Source: Ruegeria conchae
Lineage (GTDB): Bacteria; Pseudomonadota; Alphaproteobacteria; Rhodobacterales; Rhodobacteraceae
Assembly: GCF_000192475.1 (NCBI RefSeq)
Contig: NZ_AEYW01000006.1
Location: 496,001 to 560,000 of the forward strand
DNA: 64,000 nt
Direction of reading: 5' to 3'
Shown here: positions 39,578 to 48,605 of the stretch, piece by piece
Numbering within the stretch: position 1 is the first letter of the stretch
How the letters are laid out: every line of letters starts with the position of its first letter
Notes under the pieces: generated by a model
Seen by the model: the letters and a program-made list of their open reading frames with translations, nothing else
Database searches by the model: none
Told to the model about the DNA's origin: nothing
Translations under genes and position numbers: made by a program

Positions 39578-40671
39578 CTCAGACGCTCCGTCTTGAGATA
39601 CGATTTTTGCCGTTTGAACATGTCCTTGCGGTAGAAGGGGAACAGCTCGAACCAAGTGCGGATTTTCAACCATCGGCCATAGAGGCCCATTGGTTCGAAC
39701 AGGATGAAGGCGATCAGGATCATGCCGAAGATGCCAAACTCCAAACCCGGAATGGCAACGGTGTTTCCGCCAAATATGGCCGCTGCATATTCCTTCGAGA
39801 TCGACAGGAACTGCGGCAGGAAACCGATCACGATTGCACCCAGAAACGCGCCATGGATAGAACCCAATCCGCCGATCACGATCATCATCAGCAATTGGAT
39901 CGAAATAACGACGCTGAAAGTCTCGTTGTTGAACGCTCCCGCAAACATTCCCATCAGTGCGCCTGCCAACCCAGTGACTGCACAGGAGAGGGCAAATGAG
40001 ATCGTCTTGGTGCGCGCGATATCCACGCCCATCGCCTGCGCTGAGACCTCAGAATCTCGTACGGCGATGAAGCTGCGGCCCAAGGGCGCGCGCAATAGGT
40101 TGATATAGCCCAGTGTCACGACAACGGCGACGGCCAGCACCAGCCAGAAGAACGGGGCCGGGGTAGCCCAACGATCGACCAGATGTCCAAAGATCTCGAC
40201 ACCACCCAGATATTTACCCGCGACACCTCCGGTGATGGGTTCGGCCAGAACGATGATGTCGTCCATGAGCACAGACAGGGCCAAAGTAAAAATCGCAAGA
40301 TAGATGCCGTGCAGGCGCAGGGCAGGGATGGCAACCGTTGCACCAACGATACCGGTCAACAGGCCCGCCACAGGGAAAGCCAGTAGAAAAGGTACGCCCG
40401 CTTCTATGAGCACAACATTTGCATAGCATCCGACGGCCAGAAAGGCGGCGTGGCCGAGGCTGGCTTGTCCAGTATGACCTGTCAGGATCATCAGGCCGAG
40501 CCCGGCTATTGCCCAGATCAGCACATTGGTCAGCTCACCCAGATAGAAATCATCCAGCCACCAGGGCGCAGCGGTAACGATCGCCAAAAGGATAAGATAG
40601 AGGCTGAGTTGATAGCCATCCTTCCAGGGGCGGATGTCTTGCATATAGTCGGTTTTGAACACGATCCGCAT
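39574..40671 (-). CDS. livM: ABC transporter permease (LivM type)
   Basis: A 365-residue permease with eight or more helices. MILTGHTGQASLGHAAFLAV is the LivM signature, and LPALRLHGIYLAIFTLAL-like and SFIAVRDSEVSAQAMGVDIA segments follow. VIGGLGSIHGAFLGAIVIG near the C-terminal third is the cytoplasmic coupling loop. It lies 5 nt after LivH in the same operon. Confidence 0.92.
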   Translation of the reverse strand: MRIVFKTDYMQDIRPWKDGYQLSLYLILLAIVTAAPWWLDDFYLGELTNVLIWAIAGLGLMILTGHTGQASLGHAAFLAVGCYANVVLIEAGVPFLLAFPVAGLLTGIVGATVAIPALRLHGIYLAIFTLALSVLMDDIIVLAEPITGGVAGKYLGGVEIFGHLVDRWATPAPFFWLVLAVAVVVTLGYINLLRAPLGRSFIAVRDSEVSAQAMGVDIARTKTISFALSCAVTGLAGALMGMFAGAFNNETFSVVISIQLLMMIVIGGLGSIHGAFLGAIVIGFLPQFLSISKEYAAAIFGGNTVAIPGLEFGIFGMILIAFILFEPMGLYGRWLKIRTWFELFPFYRKDMFKRQKSYLKTERLR

Positions 40672-40676
40672 GGTGC

Positions 40677-41558
40677 TCAGACCTTCTTGACCCGCACCTG
40701 GCTGAACAGCCCGTGCGGTCGAAAGATCAGTACCGCCAGCAAGAGCGCATATGGTGCGATCTGGCTGTATCCGGCGGCGACATAGCGGCTGGCAAAGGGT
40801 TCGATCACTCCGACAATCAGCCCTCCGGCCAATGCACCCGGAAGGCTGCCGAACCCTCCGATAACTGCGGCCGCAAAGGCTTTGATTCCCAGCAATCCGG
40901 TCGTGGGATCAACCGAGCCTTTGGCGGCGAACAATATTCCGGCGATTCCGGCAACGACACCTGCCAAGGCCCAGATAAACCCCTGAACGCGCTTGACCGG
41001 GATACCCATATAATAGGCTGCCAACTGGTTCTGAGACGCACCCTGCATGGCAAGCCCCAACTTGGTCTTGCTGAAAAACACATAAAGGCCCCAGGTGAGT
41101 AGGATAGTGACGACGATAACGGCTACATCTTCCATGCCTAGAACCAGTCCACCAAACCGGATTTCCTTCCCGGCCAGAGGATTCTGCAGCGTTTGTGGCT
41201 CGTGCCCCCAGATCAGACCGGCGGCAAACCGGATCACAAAGCCCAAAGCGATGGTCAGGATCACGACCGCGGTCTGACTTTCACCAAACAGGCGACGGAT
41301 GATCAGCCGATCAATCAAATATCCCAACGCCCCCATAATCATCAATGAGATTGGCAGCGCTAGCCAGAAGGGCAGACCCATATATTCAGTATTCGTAAGG
41401 CCGATAGTGACAAACGCACCCAGCATCATGAAATCGCCCTGCGCGAAATTCACCGCCTCGGTCGCTTTGTAAATCAGAACAAAGCCCAGAGCGATCAGGC
41501 CGTAAACGCAGCCATTCGCCAGCCCGCTGATCAGCAGCTGTGCGTTATCCAATCTCAC
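40677..41558 (-). CDS. livH: ABC transporter permease (LivH type)
   Basis: A 293-residue permease. LISGLANGCVYGLIALGFVL and YKATEAVNFAQGDFMMLGAF at the N terminus are the LivH signature. GIKAFAAAVIGGFGSLPGAL is the coupling loop. It is the first gene of the operon, which then runs livM, livG, livF, acyl-CoA synthetase and binding protein. The upstream gap to the oxidoreductase is 36 nt, so that gene may belong to the same transcript. Confidence 0.92.
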   Translation of the reverse strand: MRLDNAQLLISGLANGCVYGLIALGFVLIYKATEAVNFAQGDFMMLGAFVTIGLTNTEYMGLPFWLALPISLMIMGALGYLIDRLIIRRLFGESQTAVVILTIALGFVIRFAAGLIWGHEPQTLQNPLAGKEIRFGGLVLGMEDVAVIVVTILLTWGLYVFFSKTKLGLAMQGASQNQLAAYYMGIPVKRVQGFIWALAGVVAGIAGILFAAKGSVDPTTGLLGIKAFAAAVIGGFGSLPGALAGGLIVGVIEPFASRYVAAGYSQIAPYALLLAVLIFRPHGLFSQVRVKKV

Positions 41559-41594
41559 CCTCCCTCAGCCGGTTATGTCCGGCGCTTTGTTCTA

Positions 41595-42623
41595 CTATGG
41601 CGTGATAATTACCTTGCCGTCACTCTTTTTTAGAGCGTCTGCCAGATTTGGCAGCACTTCACGCAACGAAAGCCTTGCGGAAACATCTGTGTGCCAGCGT
41701 CCGTCCGCAAATCGCGCCTGTACTTCGCCAACAACGCGCATTTGATCAGCCGGGGGAGTGTCCATCATCCAGCGGGTCAGCCAAAACCCTTCGATCCGTT
41801 TGCTCATAAAGATCAACTGTCCCATCTGGGTCAGCTTTGGCAATTCAGAGCTGAGCTTGCCGTAACACACCCAGCGCGCGCCATTGGGCATGGCACAAAA
41901 CACTTGCTCGGACAGTTGGTCCGCAACGGCATCAAGGAACACACGAGGTTTTAGGGTTTTGCTGATAGTCGCGAACTGCGTGGCTGCATCAGCGCCACCA
42001 GTCACCACCACCTCTGCAGCGCCGAGGGCCTTTAGCGGGTCAATCGTCTCAGCTCGTCGCACCAACGCGATTGGTTTCAACCCAAGGTCCCGCCCAAGGC
42101 TGCACATCAATTTTCCGAGTTGGCTGGTTGCTGCGGAAACTACAAAGGCCTCACCTGCATTCTTCGCGATATCCACCATCGCCATAGCTGTCAGAGGGTT
42201 AACAATCTGCGCAGCACCGTCTTCGTCTGAGATATCGGGCCGCAAAGGGATGCACATCTGAGCTTGTGTAACGACATATTCGGCCCATGCACCTGAGCCT
42301 GCTGCAACAAACGCCACCCGCTGATCCTGCAGGGCCTCGGCGCCGGCTCCTGTGGCTACAACGTCTCCACATCCTTCGAAACCCGCAGCAGCACCTTTGA
42401 CCCGAGGCTGACCGTATTCGCCTTTGATAAAATGGATATCAGATGGGTTAACCGAGGCAGTTCGCAATCTGATCAACACCTGACCCGGCCCGGGAACGGG
42501 CAAGGGCAGATCAGCTTCGGCCAACCAATCCGATGCCTTTTCCAAAGTGGGTCCGGTGGCAGTACCCGAATAGCCGTCATGTGTTTGAACAATGGCAATC
42601 ATGGAGTCGGGCAGAGCGGTCAT
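41595..42623 (-). CDS. quinone-oxidoreductase-like zinc-independent dehydrogenase
   Basis: A 342-residue medium-chain dehydrogenase/reductase. The GroES-like half has LRTASVNPSDIHFIKGEYG and AAGFEGCGDVVATG; the Rossmann half has VSAATSQLGKLMCSLGRDLG in place of the usual GAxGGVG loop. Zinc-ligand cysteines are absent. The substrate is unknown. It precedes the transporter operon by 36 nt on the same strand and could process the imported compound. Confidence 0.82.
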   Translation of the reverse strand: MTALPDSMIAIVQTHDGYSGTATGPTLEKASDWLAEADLPLPVPGPGQVLIRLRTASVNPSDIHFIKGEYGQPRVKGAAAGFEGCGDVVATGAGAEALQDQRVAFVAAGSGAWAEYVVTQAQMCIPLRPDISDEDGAAQIVNPLTAMAMVDIAKNAGEAFVVSAATSQLGKLMCSLGRDLGLKPIALVRRAETIDPLKALGAAEVVVTGGADAATQFATISKTLKPRVFLDAVADQLSEQVFCAMPNGARWVCYGKLSSELPKLTQMGQLIFMSKRIEGFWLTRWMMDTPPADQMRVVGEVQARFADGRWHTDVSARLSLREVLPNLADALKKSDGKVIITP

Positions 42624-42704
42624 TTTGCAATCCTTTTGGAAAGGAAGTTCAACACAATGTGGAAACTACTTCAACGTAACACTTTGACAAACATCTAAAA
42701 TTGT

Positions 42705-42778
42705 ATTTCCCAGTGTTGCAGAACCAAGCATTCGTGGGTTTGTTGTATTACTTTGCACGATCGCAACACTAGGGAAAT
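42705..42778. repeat. long imperfect inverted repeat
   Basis: ATTTCCCAGTGTTGC (42705-42719) and GCAACACTAGGGAAAT (42763-42778) are complementary over 15 bp with one bulged base, separated by 43 nt. An outer ACTTTGA (42681-42687) and TCAAAGT (42778-42784) extend the symmetry with an offset. It lies upstream of the 41595-42623 oxidoreductase. It could be an operator pair, an RNA hairpin or a small mobile-element relic. Confidence 0.7.
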
Positions 42779-42834
42779 CAAAGTGCCCAAGCTTAGCTGA
42801 ACCAGCCCCAACCGGGCTGGTTCAAAGTGCCGCG

Positions 42835-43353
42835 CTACTGCGTCAGCAAGTTGCGCAGGTCTTGTATCTTGGCGACGATCAGCTCGGGCGATGCTTTAAT
42901 ATCGTCGAGAATCGTAAGAGCTTTGGATTTAATATCCTCAGTTAGAGTGCTGTCCTGGATCGATGTGACCATGGCGTCATAGTCAAAATTCTGTGCAGTC
43001 AGCATTCCCTCTTGAACCCAGGAATTAAACAGCTCTTGCCCCTGCGCCGTGAGCGCAGCAACTTGCTCTCCGGCGTCGGAAGCTGCATCGCTGGCTTGTT
43101 CTGCGACAGATGACGCCGCTTCACTTGCCTGATCTGCAACCGAAGATGCGGCCTCAGACGCTTGCTCGGTCGCCGCTTCAACCGCATCGCTCGCAGCCTC
43201 TTGAATGGCTGTGGCTGCCTCGCCAACAGCGTCGGATGCGTCCTCGGCAGCCGATTGAAGCTGTTCGGCCGGTGTTGGTTCAGGTTTTGTGGCGAAATAG
43301 TATGCCCCTCCGCCAATGACGGCGATGGCAACAATTAACAATAGACGCGACAT
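42835..43353 (-). CDS. membrane-anchored Ala-rich repeat protein
   Basis: A 172-residue protein: an N-terminal membrane anchor (LLLIVAIAVIGGGAYYFA), an Ala/Ser/Glu-rich helical region at about 33-100 built of 11-residue units (DQASEAASSVA, EQASEAASSVA, EQASDAASDAG), then a C-terminal helical domain ending LIVAKIQDLRNLLTQ. The 11-residue periodicity suggests an amphipathic or right-handed coiled helix like LEA or apolipoprotein-type repeats, probably periplasmic. AAGGAGA precedes the ATG. No characterised family is recognised. Confidence 0.75.
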   Translation of the reverse strand: MSRLLLIVAIAVIGGGAYYFATKPEPTPAEQLQSAAEDASDAVGEAATAIQEAASDAVEAATEQASEAASSVADQASEAASSVAEQASDAASDAGEQVAALTAQGQELFNSWVQEGMLTAQNFDYDAMVTSIQDSTLTEDIKSKALTILDDIKASPELIVAKIQDLRNLLTQ

Positions 43354-43565
43354 AGGGGGTCTCCTTCAAATAATGTGTCGCCGACATGGGATGAATTTAC
43401 CCTAGCGCCAAGGGGAAAACCCGTGAATCTGCAGCACATTCCGGGTTTGAGCTACACTGTGCTGATAGGCATGGTATGCGGTGGCAACATCATGCCGTAT
43501 TTAGTCGATTGATCAGATAAAAACATGTTTCGGAAGTTTGTGGTGGAAACTCAAGCGGCCAACTA

Positions 43566-44398
43566 GGCTCAGGACTCACGGCCATTAGATAACGAGTGCG
43601 GCGAGCGCGATTGCGGACAGGAAGACCTTCGGGCATCTGTCGCATCCTGTTGCAACTCGACGCCAGTCCTTCAGCCTGCCGAACAAGATCTCGATCCGGT
43701 TACGTCGTTTGTATCGTCGCTTGTCGTATCGAACTGCCGTCTCGCGTTGCTTTCGACCGGGGGTACAGGCGCGTATCCCTTTGTCTTTCAATGCTTCCCT
43801 AAACCAATCAGCGTCATAGCCTCGATCACCCAGCAGCCAATCGACCTTTGGTATTCTGGAAACGAGAGTTCGAGCGCCGATGTAATGAACTGACCTGACC
43901 GGCGGTTATGAAGAAGTTCGACGGTCATCCAGTGCTGTCACAGATCGCGTGAAGCTAGGTGTTCATCCCGCCCTTTGTCCACCCGACCAGACGGCTACGT
44001 CCCCCTTTTTCACCGCAAGGCTCGACGCCGCGCGATGGGCTTTGAGGTAGGTTGCATCGATCATGACTGTATTCTTTTCACCGTGATCTGCGGCCAAACC
44101 AATCAACATTTCAGCAAAGATACCCTTATCGCTCCATCGCTTCCAACGATTGTACAATGTCTTGTACGGCCCGTATTCTTTGGGTGCGTCACTCCATCTT
44201 AACCTATTGCGATTGATGAATATAATCCCGCTCAGCACACGCTTATCGTCAACCCGGGGCTTGCCATGGGACTTCGGAAAGAAAGGTGCAAGCCGCTCCA
44301 TCTGCGCGTCGCTCAACCAGAATAGATCAGATTTGTTCACCGCTCGTTTTTCGACCCGTGAATCACGCAGCCAAACGGATTTCAATGGCTCCTGAGCC
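43566..44398 (-). mobile_element. decayed IS5-family insertion sequence
   Basis: An 833-bp element with terminal repeats GGCTCAGGA (43566-43574) and TCCTGAGCC (44390-44398), flanked by TA on both sides. The transposase on the minus strand is broken. The N-terminal part (44385-43963: LSDAQMERLAPFFPKSHG, KPRVDDKRVLSGIIF, MIDATYLKAHRAA) and C-terminal part (43791-43585: YDKRRYKRRNRIEILFGRLK) are recognisable, but the centre has a frameshift and in-frame stops after GMNT and after CDSTG. It is therefore inactive by itself. Confidence 0.88.
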
Positions 44399-44436
44399 TA
44401 ACAATTTCAGTTGGCGAAATAATCTGTCCAAGTAGG

Positions 44437-45468
44437 TTAATATACTGACACCGGGCTTGTCGTTCCTCTAACGACACACTCGAGTTCGCAACAGATTTTA
44501 AAAGGTTCTGGATGTTCTGACGTAATGTAGTCGGTGAACCTCTCGCCAGCGAGTTTGCCGATATTTTCTGCCGGGATACGAATGGTTGTGAGGCCCGGCT
44601 CAACATCCGCTGATCCTTTGAAGTCTCCGATGCCGATGATCGAGAGATCGTCTGGAACCTTCACCCCCAGGCTCTGGGCCGCAAACAAAGCGCCCTGTGC
44701 AATGACGTCATTTCCGCAAAGCAGCGCCGTAGGACGAGAGTGCTTTGTCAAGAGGGTCAGGGCTGCTTGCTTGGCTTGCGACACACTATACGGGGCTTCG
44801 GACTCATGCTCACTCGGAACGGAAATACCCATTTCGTTAAGCGCAGCATGCACGGCAGATATCCGATGTTGTGCACGGTCATTACCATTGATTTGAGGAA
44901 AGATCAGCCCAATGTCACGGTGCCCCAAGGCCAGTAGATGTTCAGTCGCAAGACGCCCGGCCAGCCGATTGTCGGCCCCGACACACGGAAGGATGGAATC
45001 TTGTGAAAAATTCCAAATAGCGAGCGCGGGTATTTTCTGCTGTTCGATCAGTCGGGCGGTAGCGTCGGAATGTTCCAATCCAACCAGCGCTACTCCGTCG
45101 ACACGATGTTCAAGAAACTTGCGGACCATCGCGTATTCCCGATCGAGGTCATATCCATGCGACGCCAGCAAAAGGCTGAAGCCGCCTTTGTCGATTGAGT
45201 CCGAGAAGGCCTGAATGACTTCGGAAAAAATGGCGTGGTTGATCGTAGGGACCACCAGGCCGATGGTGCCGGAACGTTTGCCATGCATCGTCTGCGCGGC
45301 ACGGTTTCGGATATACCCCAACCTTTGCACCGCCCGATTGATCTTTTTCCGAGTCGCAGGGCTGACCAAATTCGGGTGATTGAACGTGCGGGACACTGTT
45401 GACGGTGACACTTTTGCGGCCTTTGCGACCGCTACAATATCTACCTTACCATTTTGTAAATTAGACAT
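44437..45468 (-). CDS. LacI-family transcriptional regulator
   Basis: A 343-residue repressor: HTH at about 9-30 (IVAVAKAAKVSPSTVSRTFN), hinge region near GYIRNRAAQTMHGKRSGTIG, and a periplasmic-binding-protein-like sensor domain with VDGVALVGLEH and LLCGNDVIAQGALFAAQSLG. GGGAGA precedes the ATG. It is divergent from the tctABC-aldehyde dehydrogenase-CoA ligase operon and a LacI-type operator lies between, so it probably represses that operon until its substrate or an intermediate is present. Its 3' end lies only 38 nt from the decayed IS5 element. Confidence 0.92.
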   Translation of the reverse strand: MSNLQNGKVDIVAVAKAAKVSPSTVSRTFNHPNLVSPATRKKINRAVQRLGYIRNRAAQTMHGKRSGTIGLVVPTINHAIFSEVIQAFSDSIDKGGFSLLLASHGYDLDREYAMVRKFLEHRVDGVALVGLEHSDATARLIEQQKIPALAIWNFSQDSILPCVGADNRLAGRLATEHLLALGHRDIGLIFPQINGNDRAQHRISAVHAALNEMGISVPSEHESEAPYSVSQAKQAALTLLTKHSRPTALLCGNDVIAQGALFAAQSLGVKVPDDLSIIGIGDFKGSADVEPGLTTIRIPAENIGKLAGERFTDYITSEHPEPFKICCELECVVRGTTSPVSVY

Positions 45469-45494
45469 AATATTCTCCCGTTTGGTCGAATTTA

Positions 45495-45508
45495 TGAAAA
45501 CATTTGCA
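45495..45508 (+). promoter_or_regulatory. putative LacI-family operator
   Basis: TGAAAACATTTGCA matches the LacI-family operator pattern TGNAANCGNTTNCA except for one central base. It lies 27 nt from the lacI-type start and 74 nt from tctA. A wider inverted repeat ATGAAAA (45494-45500)/TTTTCAT (45515-45521) overlaps it. Control of both directions is inferred. Confidence 0.55.
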
Positions 45509-45581
45509 ATACTATTTTCATCGCCTACCCTGATTTGTCAACAAAAGTAAAAACATGAACCGATGGGTTGGGAGGCCCTGA

Positions 45582-47093
45582 ATGGACTTCATTTATTACT
45601 TCGGAGACGTATTCACGCCGCTGTCGTTTATGCTGCTTTTGGGCGGCACGATTGGCGGCTTGATTCTGGGTGCGACGCCGGGTCTGTCTCCGACAATGGC
45701 GGTTGCCCTGCTGATCCCGTTCACCTTCCAGCTTGAGGCGGCGCAGGGGCTGATCCTGCTGGGAGCTGCCTATACGTCGACCGTTGCCGGAGGGGCGGTC
45801 AGTGCGATCCTGCTGAAGATTCCCGGCGCACCTGCCAATATTGCGACCACTCTGGATGGCCACACAATGGCGAAACAGGGTCAAGGGGCACGCGCCTTGC
45901 AGCTGTCCTTTCTGGCCTCGGCCGTCGGGGGCATCTTTGGTGTGCTGCTGCTGATCTTCCTGACCCCGGTTCTGGCGCAATGGGCGCTTGCCTTTGGCCC
46001 GTCGCACCTGTTCTGGCTTGCCATTCTGGGGGTGACTGTGATCGGGACGCTGGATTCCGCCTCGGTGGTCAAGGGTCTGTTGTCCGGCTGTATCGGGTTG
46101 TGGCTGGCCACAATCGGGTTTGATGACATCATGGGCGCGCAGCGCTTCATCTTTCACCCTGCTTTGGGCGGCGGGATCAATATCATCGCCGCGCTGATTG
46201 GCCTGTTTGCGATACCGCAGGTGCTGACAATGTTCGCAAAGGGTCGCCACCACACCGGTGCCGAAGTCATTGAGGTGCAACGGCATTCTATCCTCGAAGC
46301 CTTCCGCGAACTCTTTAGCCGCACACGCGCGTTGAGCATCGGAACGCTGACCGGTTCGATCATCGGCCTGATCCCCGGCGTCGGAGGGCAGATCGCCGGG
46401 CTCGTCGCTTATGACCAGACCAAAAAGTTCTCGTCTGAAAAAGACAAGTTCGGCACAGGACATTCCGAAGGCGTAATCGCCGCAGAGTCTGCCAATAACG
46501 CGATGGTGGGTCCGTCTCTGGTGCCGCTGCTGACCCTGTCGATCCCAGGTAGCCCAACGGCTGCCGTTCTGCTGGGCGGATTGCTGATCCATGGGATTTT
46601 CCCAGGTTCCGACCTCTTCGACAACCATCCAGATGTGGCATGGACATTCATCAACTCGATGCTGATTGGACAGGTTCTGATGTGCATCTTTGGCCTCTAT
46701 GTCGCCGGTCTCGCAGCGCGTGTAGCCCAAGTCCCGCAGTCGGTTATGGCAGCTATCGTTCTGGCACTGTCGGTCTTCGGGGCCTATTCGGTGCAGGGTT
46801 CGATGGGCGATGTTTATGTCATGGCCTGTCTTGGTATCGGCATGTTCTTCCTGGAGCGCTTTGGTTTTTCAGCCGCACCACTGGTGTTGGGGTTAATCCT
46901 TGGGCCAATCGCCGAAGCCAACTTCATTCAAGGCGGGATGATCGCTGACGCAACTGTCGGCAAGGCCTCGTATTTCCTGACCGGTGGACTGAACCTGTTG
47001 TTGATTACAGTGGTGCTGGCCTCAATCGCTTACTCGGTCTGGATGGAACTGCTCCACCGTCGCTACACCACGAAAGAGGAGGCGCAGGCATGA
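45582..47093 (+). CDS. tctA: tripartite tricarboxylate-type transporter, large membrane subunit TctA
   Basis: A 503-residue protein with about twelve helices. GLILGATPGLSPTMAVALLI near the N terminus and LIGLIPGVGGQIAGLVAYDQ in the second half are the two TctA signature loops. LTLSIPGSPTAAVLLGGLL follows. The family takes up carboxylates using a periplasmic binding protein. It overlaps tctB by 4 nt. Linked enzymes suggest sulfoacetate as the cargo rather than citrate. Confidence 0.93.
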   Translation: MDFIYYFGDVFTPLSFMLLLGGTIGGLILGATPGLSPTMAVALLIPFTFQLEAAQGLILLGAAYTSTVAGGAVSAILLKIPGAPANIATTLDGHTMAKQGQGARALQLSFLASAVGGIFGVLLLIFLTPVLAQWALAFGPSHLFWLAILGVTVIGTLDSASVVKGLLSGCIGLWLATIGFDDIMGAQRFIFHPALGGGINIIAALIGLFAIPQVLTMFAKGRHHTGAEVIEVQRHSILEAFRELFSRTRALSIGTLTGSIIGLIPGVGGQIAGLVAYDQTKKFSSEKDKFGTGHSEGVIAAESANNAMVGPSLVPLLTLSIPGSPTAAVLLGGLLIHGIFPGSDLFDNHPDVAWTFINSMLIGQVLMCIFGLYVAGLAARVAQVPQSVMAAIVLALSVFGAYSVQGSMGDVYVMACLGIGMFFLERFGFSAAPLVLGLILGPIAEANFIQGGMIADATVGKASYFLTGGLNLLLITVVLASIAYSVWMELLHRRYTTKEEAQA

Positions 47094-47545
47094 ACCGCTC
47101 GCAACACGTATTCGGGTCGGGTCTGGTCTTTGCCGTGGGTCTATGGGTGACCTGGGTCAGCTATACCCAGCAACCGGCTGAGGCATTCCTGTTCCCGCGT
47201 CTAATCGCATCAGTTTTCGTGGTGCTGGCCGGATGGACATTTGGCAAAGCGGTAATGGGCTTGTCCAAGGTCGGAAATGGCGTAACACGCACGATGTTCC
47301 TGAACATGCTGCCGGGTTTGATCATTACACTGATCTACGTGTTCTGGGCGGCCAAGTCGCTGGGCTTCTACACAGCGACGGCCATCGCATTTTTCGTTCT
47401 GCTGTCGATTTATGATCCAGCCCCGCATTCCAAAACCAAATCCTGGGTTAAGCGCGGCGTCATCACGGCAGTCTTTTTGGCGGTGATGTACGGGCTCTTC
47501 GCCATGCTTCTGAACGTCTACACACCAAAGGAAATTCTGTTCTAA
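47090..47545 (+). CDS. tctB: tripartite tricarboxylate-type transporter, small membrane subunit TctB
   Basis: A 151-residue membrane protein with four hydrophobic segments: the VFGSGLVFAVGLWVTWVSY region, LIASVFVVLAGWTFG, MLPGLIITLIYVFWAAKSLG and ITAVFLAVMYGLFAMLLNVY. Size, position between TctA and TctC and the LGFYTATAIAFFVLL segment identify TctB. Start overlaps tctA (ATGA). Confidence 0.9.
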   Translation: MNRSQHVFGSGLVFAVGLWVTWVSYTQQPAEAFLFPRLIASVFVVLAGWTFGKAVMGLSKVGNGVTRTMFLNMLPGLIITLIYVFWAAKSLGFYTATAIAFFVLLSIYDPAPHSKTKSWVKRGVITAVFLAVMYGLFAMLLNVYTPKEILF

Positions 47546-47586
47546 CCGCGCAGGGCGCGGAGAACTAAATTAGGGAGGAAACGCAA

Positions 47587-48546
47587 ATGAAACGAATGAT
47601 AGCAGGGGCCGCATTGGCCTTCATGAGCCTAACAGGAGCCGCAGTGGCAGAGGATTACCCCGAACGGCCGATCATGATGATGGTCAGCTACGGCGCGGGA
47701 GGCGCGACCGACTTTCAGGCGCGCATTGTCACCATGACATCCGGTAATGAAGACGCGCTGGGAATGCCCATTGCGATTATCAACAAACCCGGGGCAGGTG
47801 GTCGTGTGGGTTGGAATTGGTTTGCCACGCAGGCTGACCCGGATGGCTACACACTCGCGGCCTATAACGTTCCACATTTTATCGCTCAGTCGATCAAAGG
47901 TGGGGTGGAATATTCGACCGACAGCTTTGAACCCATCGCGAATTGGGGCGCTGATCCGGCTGTATTCGTCGTTGGGGCCGACAGTGAGTTCAACTCGATG
48001 GAGGATGTTGTCACCTTTGCCAAGGAAAACCCCGGCAAACTGACCGTTTCCGGCGCGGGCCTATTTGTGGGTCACCACATTGCAGCTTTGCAGATCGACA
48101 AGGCCGCTGGAACCAAGATGGCCTACATCCCGACCAAAGGCGGCGGGGCCGCAGCCATGAAAGCCGTGATCGCAGGTGAAGTCATGGGAGGTATCAACAA
48201 CCTGTCAGATGCGTTCCGAGCGCAAGAAGCGGGCAACGTCAAAATACTGGGTGTCGCCGATCTTGAGCGTAACGCATTCCTGCCCGACGTGCCGACAATG
48301 ATGGAACAGGGGTTGGACGTCGACAACTCGTCGGTCAATTTCCGAGGCGTGATGGTGCCCAAAGGCACTCCACCCGAGGTTATCGAGAAACTCTCGGCAA
48401 CAGTGCCCGAGATGTTCGCCAATTCCCGCGTTGCCAAAAAGATGGAGGCCGGCGGTTCACCTATGCACATCATGACACGTGACGAAGTGATCGAGATGTG
48501 GGCGCAGCGTCAGCAGACACTGAACGAGTTGCTGGCCGGCCTCTAA
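47587..48546 (+). CDS. tctC: tripartite tricarboxylate-type substrate-binding protein TctC
   Basis: A 319-residue periplasmic binding protein with signal peptide MKRMIAGAALAFMSLTGAA ending near AVAED. YPERPIMMMVSYGAGGATDF and INKPGAGGRVGWNWFATQAD are characteristic of the Bug/TctC family. AYIPTKGGGAAAMKAVIAGEV is the second conserved ligand loop. GGGAGGAAACGCAA precedes the ATG. This subunit sets specificity. Confidence 0.93.
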   Translation: MKRMIAGAALAFMSLTGAAVAEDYPERPIMMMVSYGAGGATDFQARIVTMTSGNEDALGMPIAIINKPGAGGRVGWNWFATQADPDGYTLAAYNVPHFIAQSIKGGVEYSTDSFEPIANWGADPAVFVVGADSEFNSMEDVVTFAKENPGKLTVSGAGLFVGHHIAALQIDKAAGTKMAYIPTKGGGAAAMKAVIAGEVMGGINNLSDAFRAQEAGNVKILGVADLERNAFLPDVPTMMEQGLDVDNSSVNFRGVMVPKGTPPEVIEKLSATVPEMFANSRVAKKMEAGGSPMHIMTRDEVIEMWAQRQQTLNELLAGL

Positions 48547-48605
48547 TCCGGACGGACGCAGCGGGGCGGAGCTGTTCCGCCCCGAACAACATATCGAGGA
48601 CCAAA

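Noticed and set aside
43040..43210. Tandem DNA repeat that might be a CRISPR-like or minisatellite array
   Set aside because: The repetition follows 33-nt coding units of the Ala-rich protein with third-base variation; there are no spacers.
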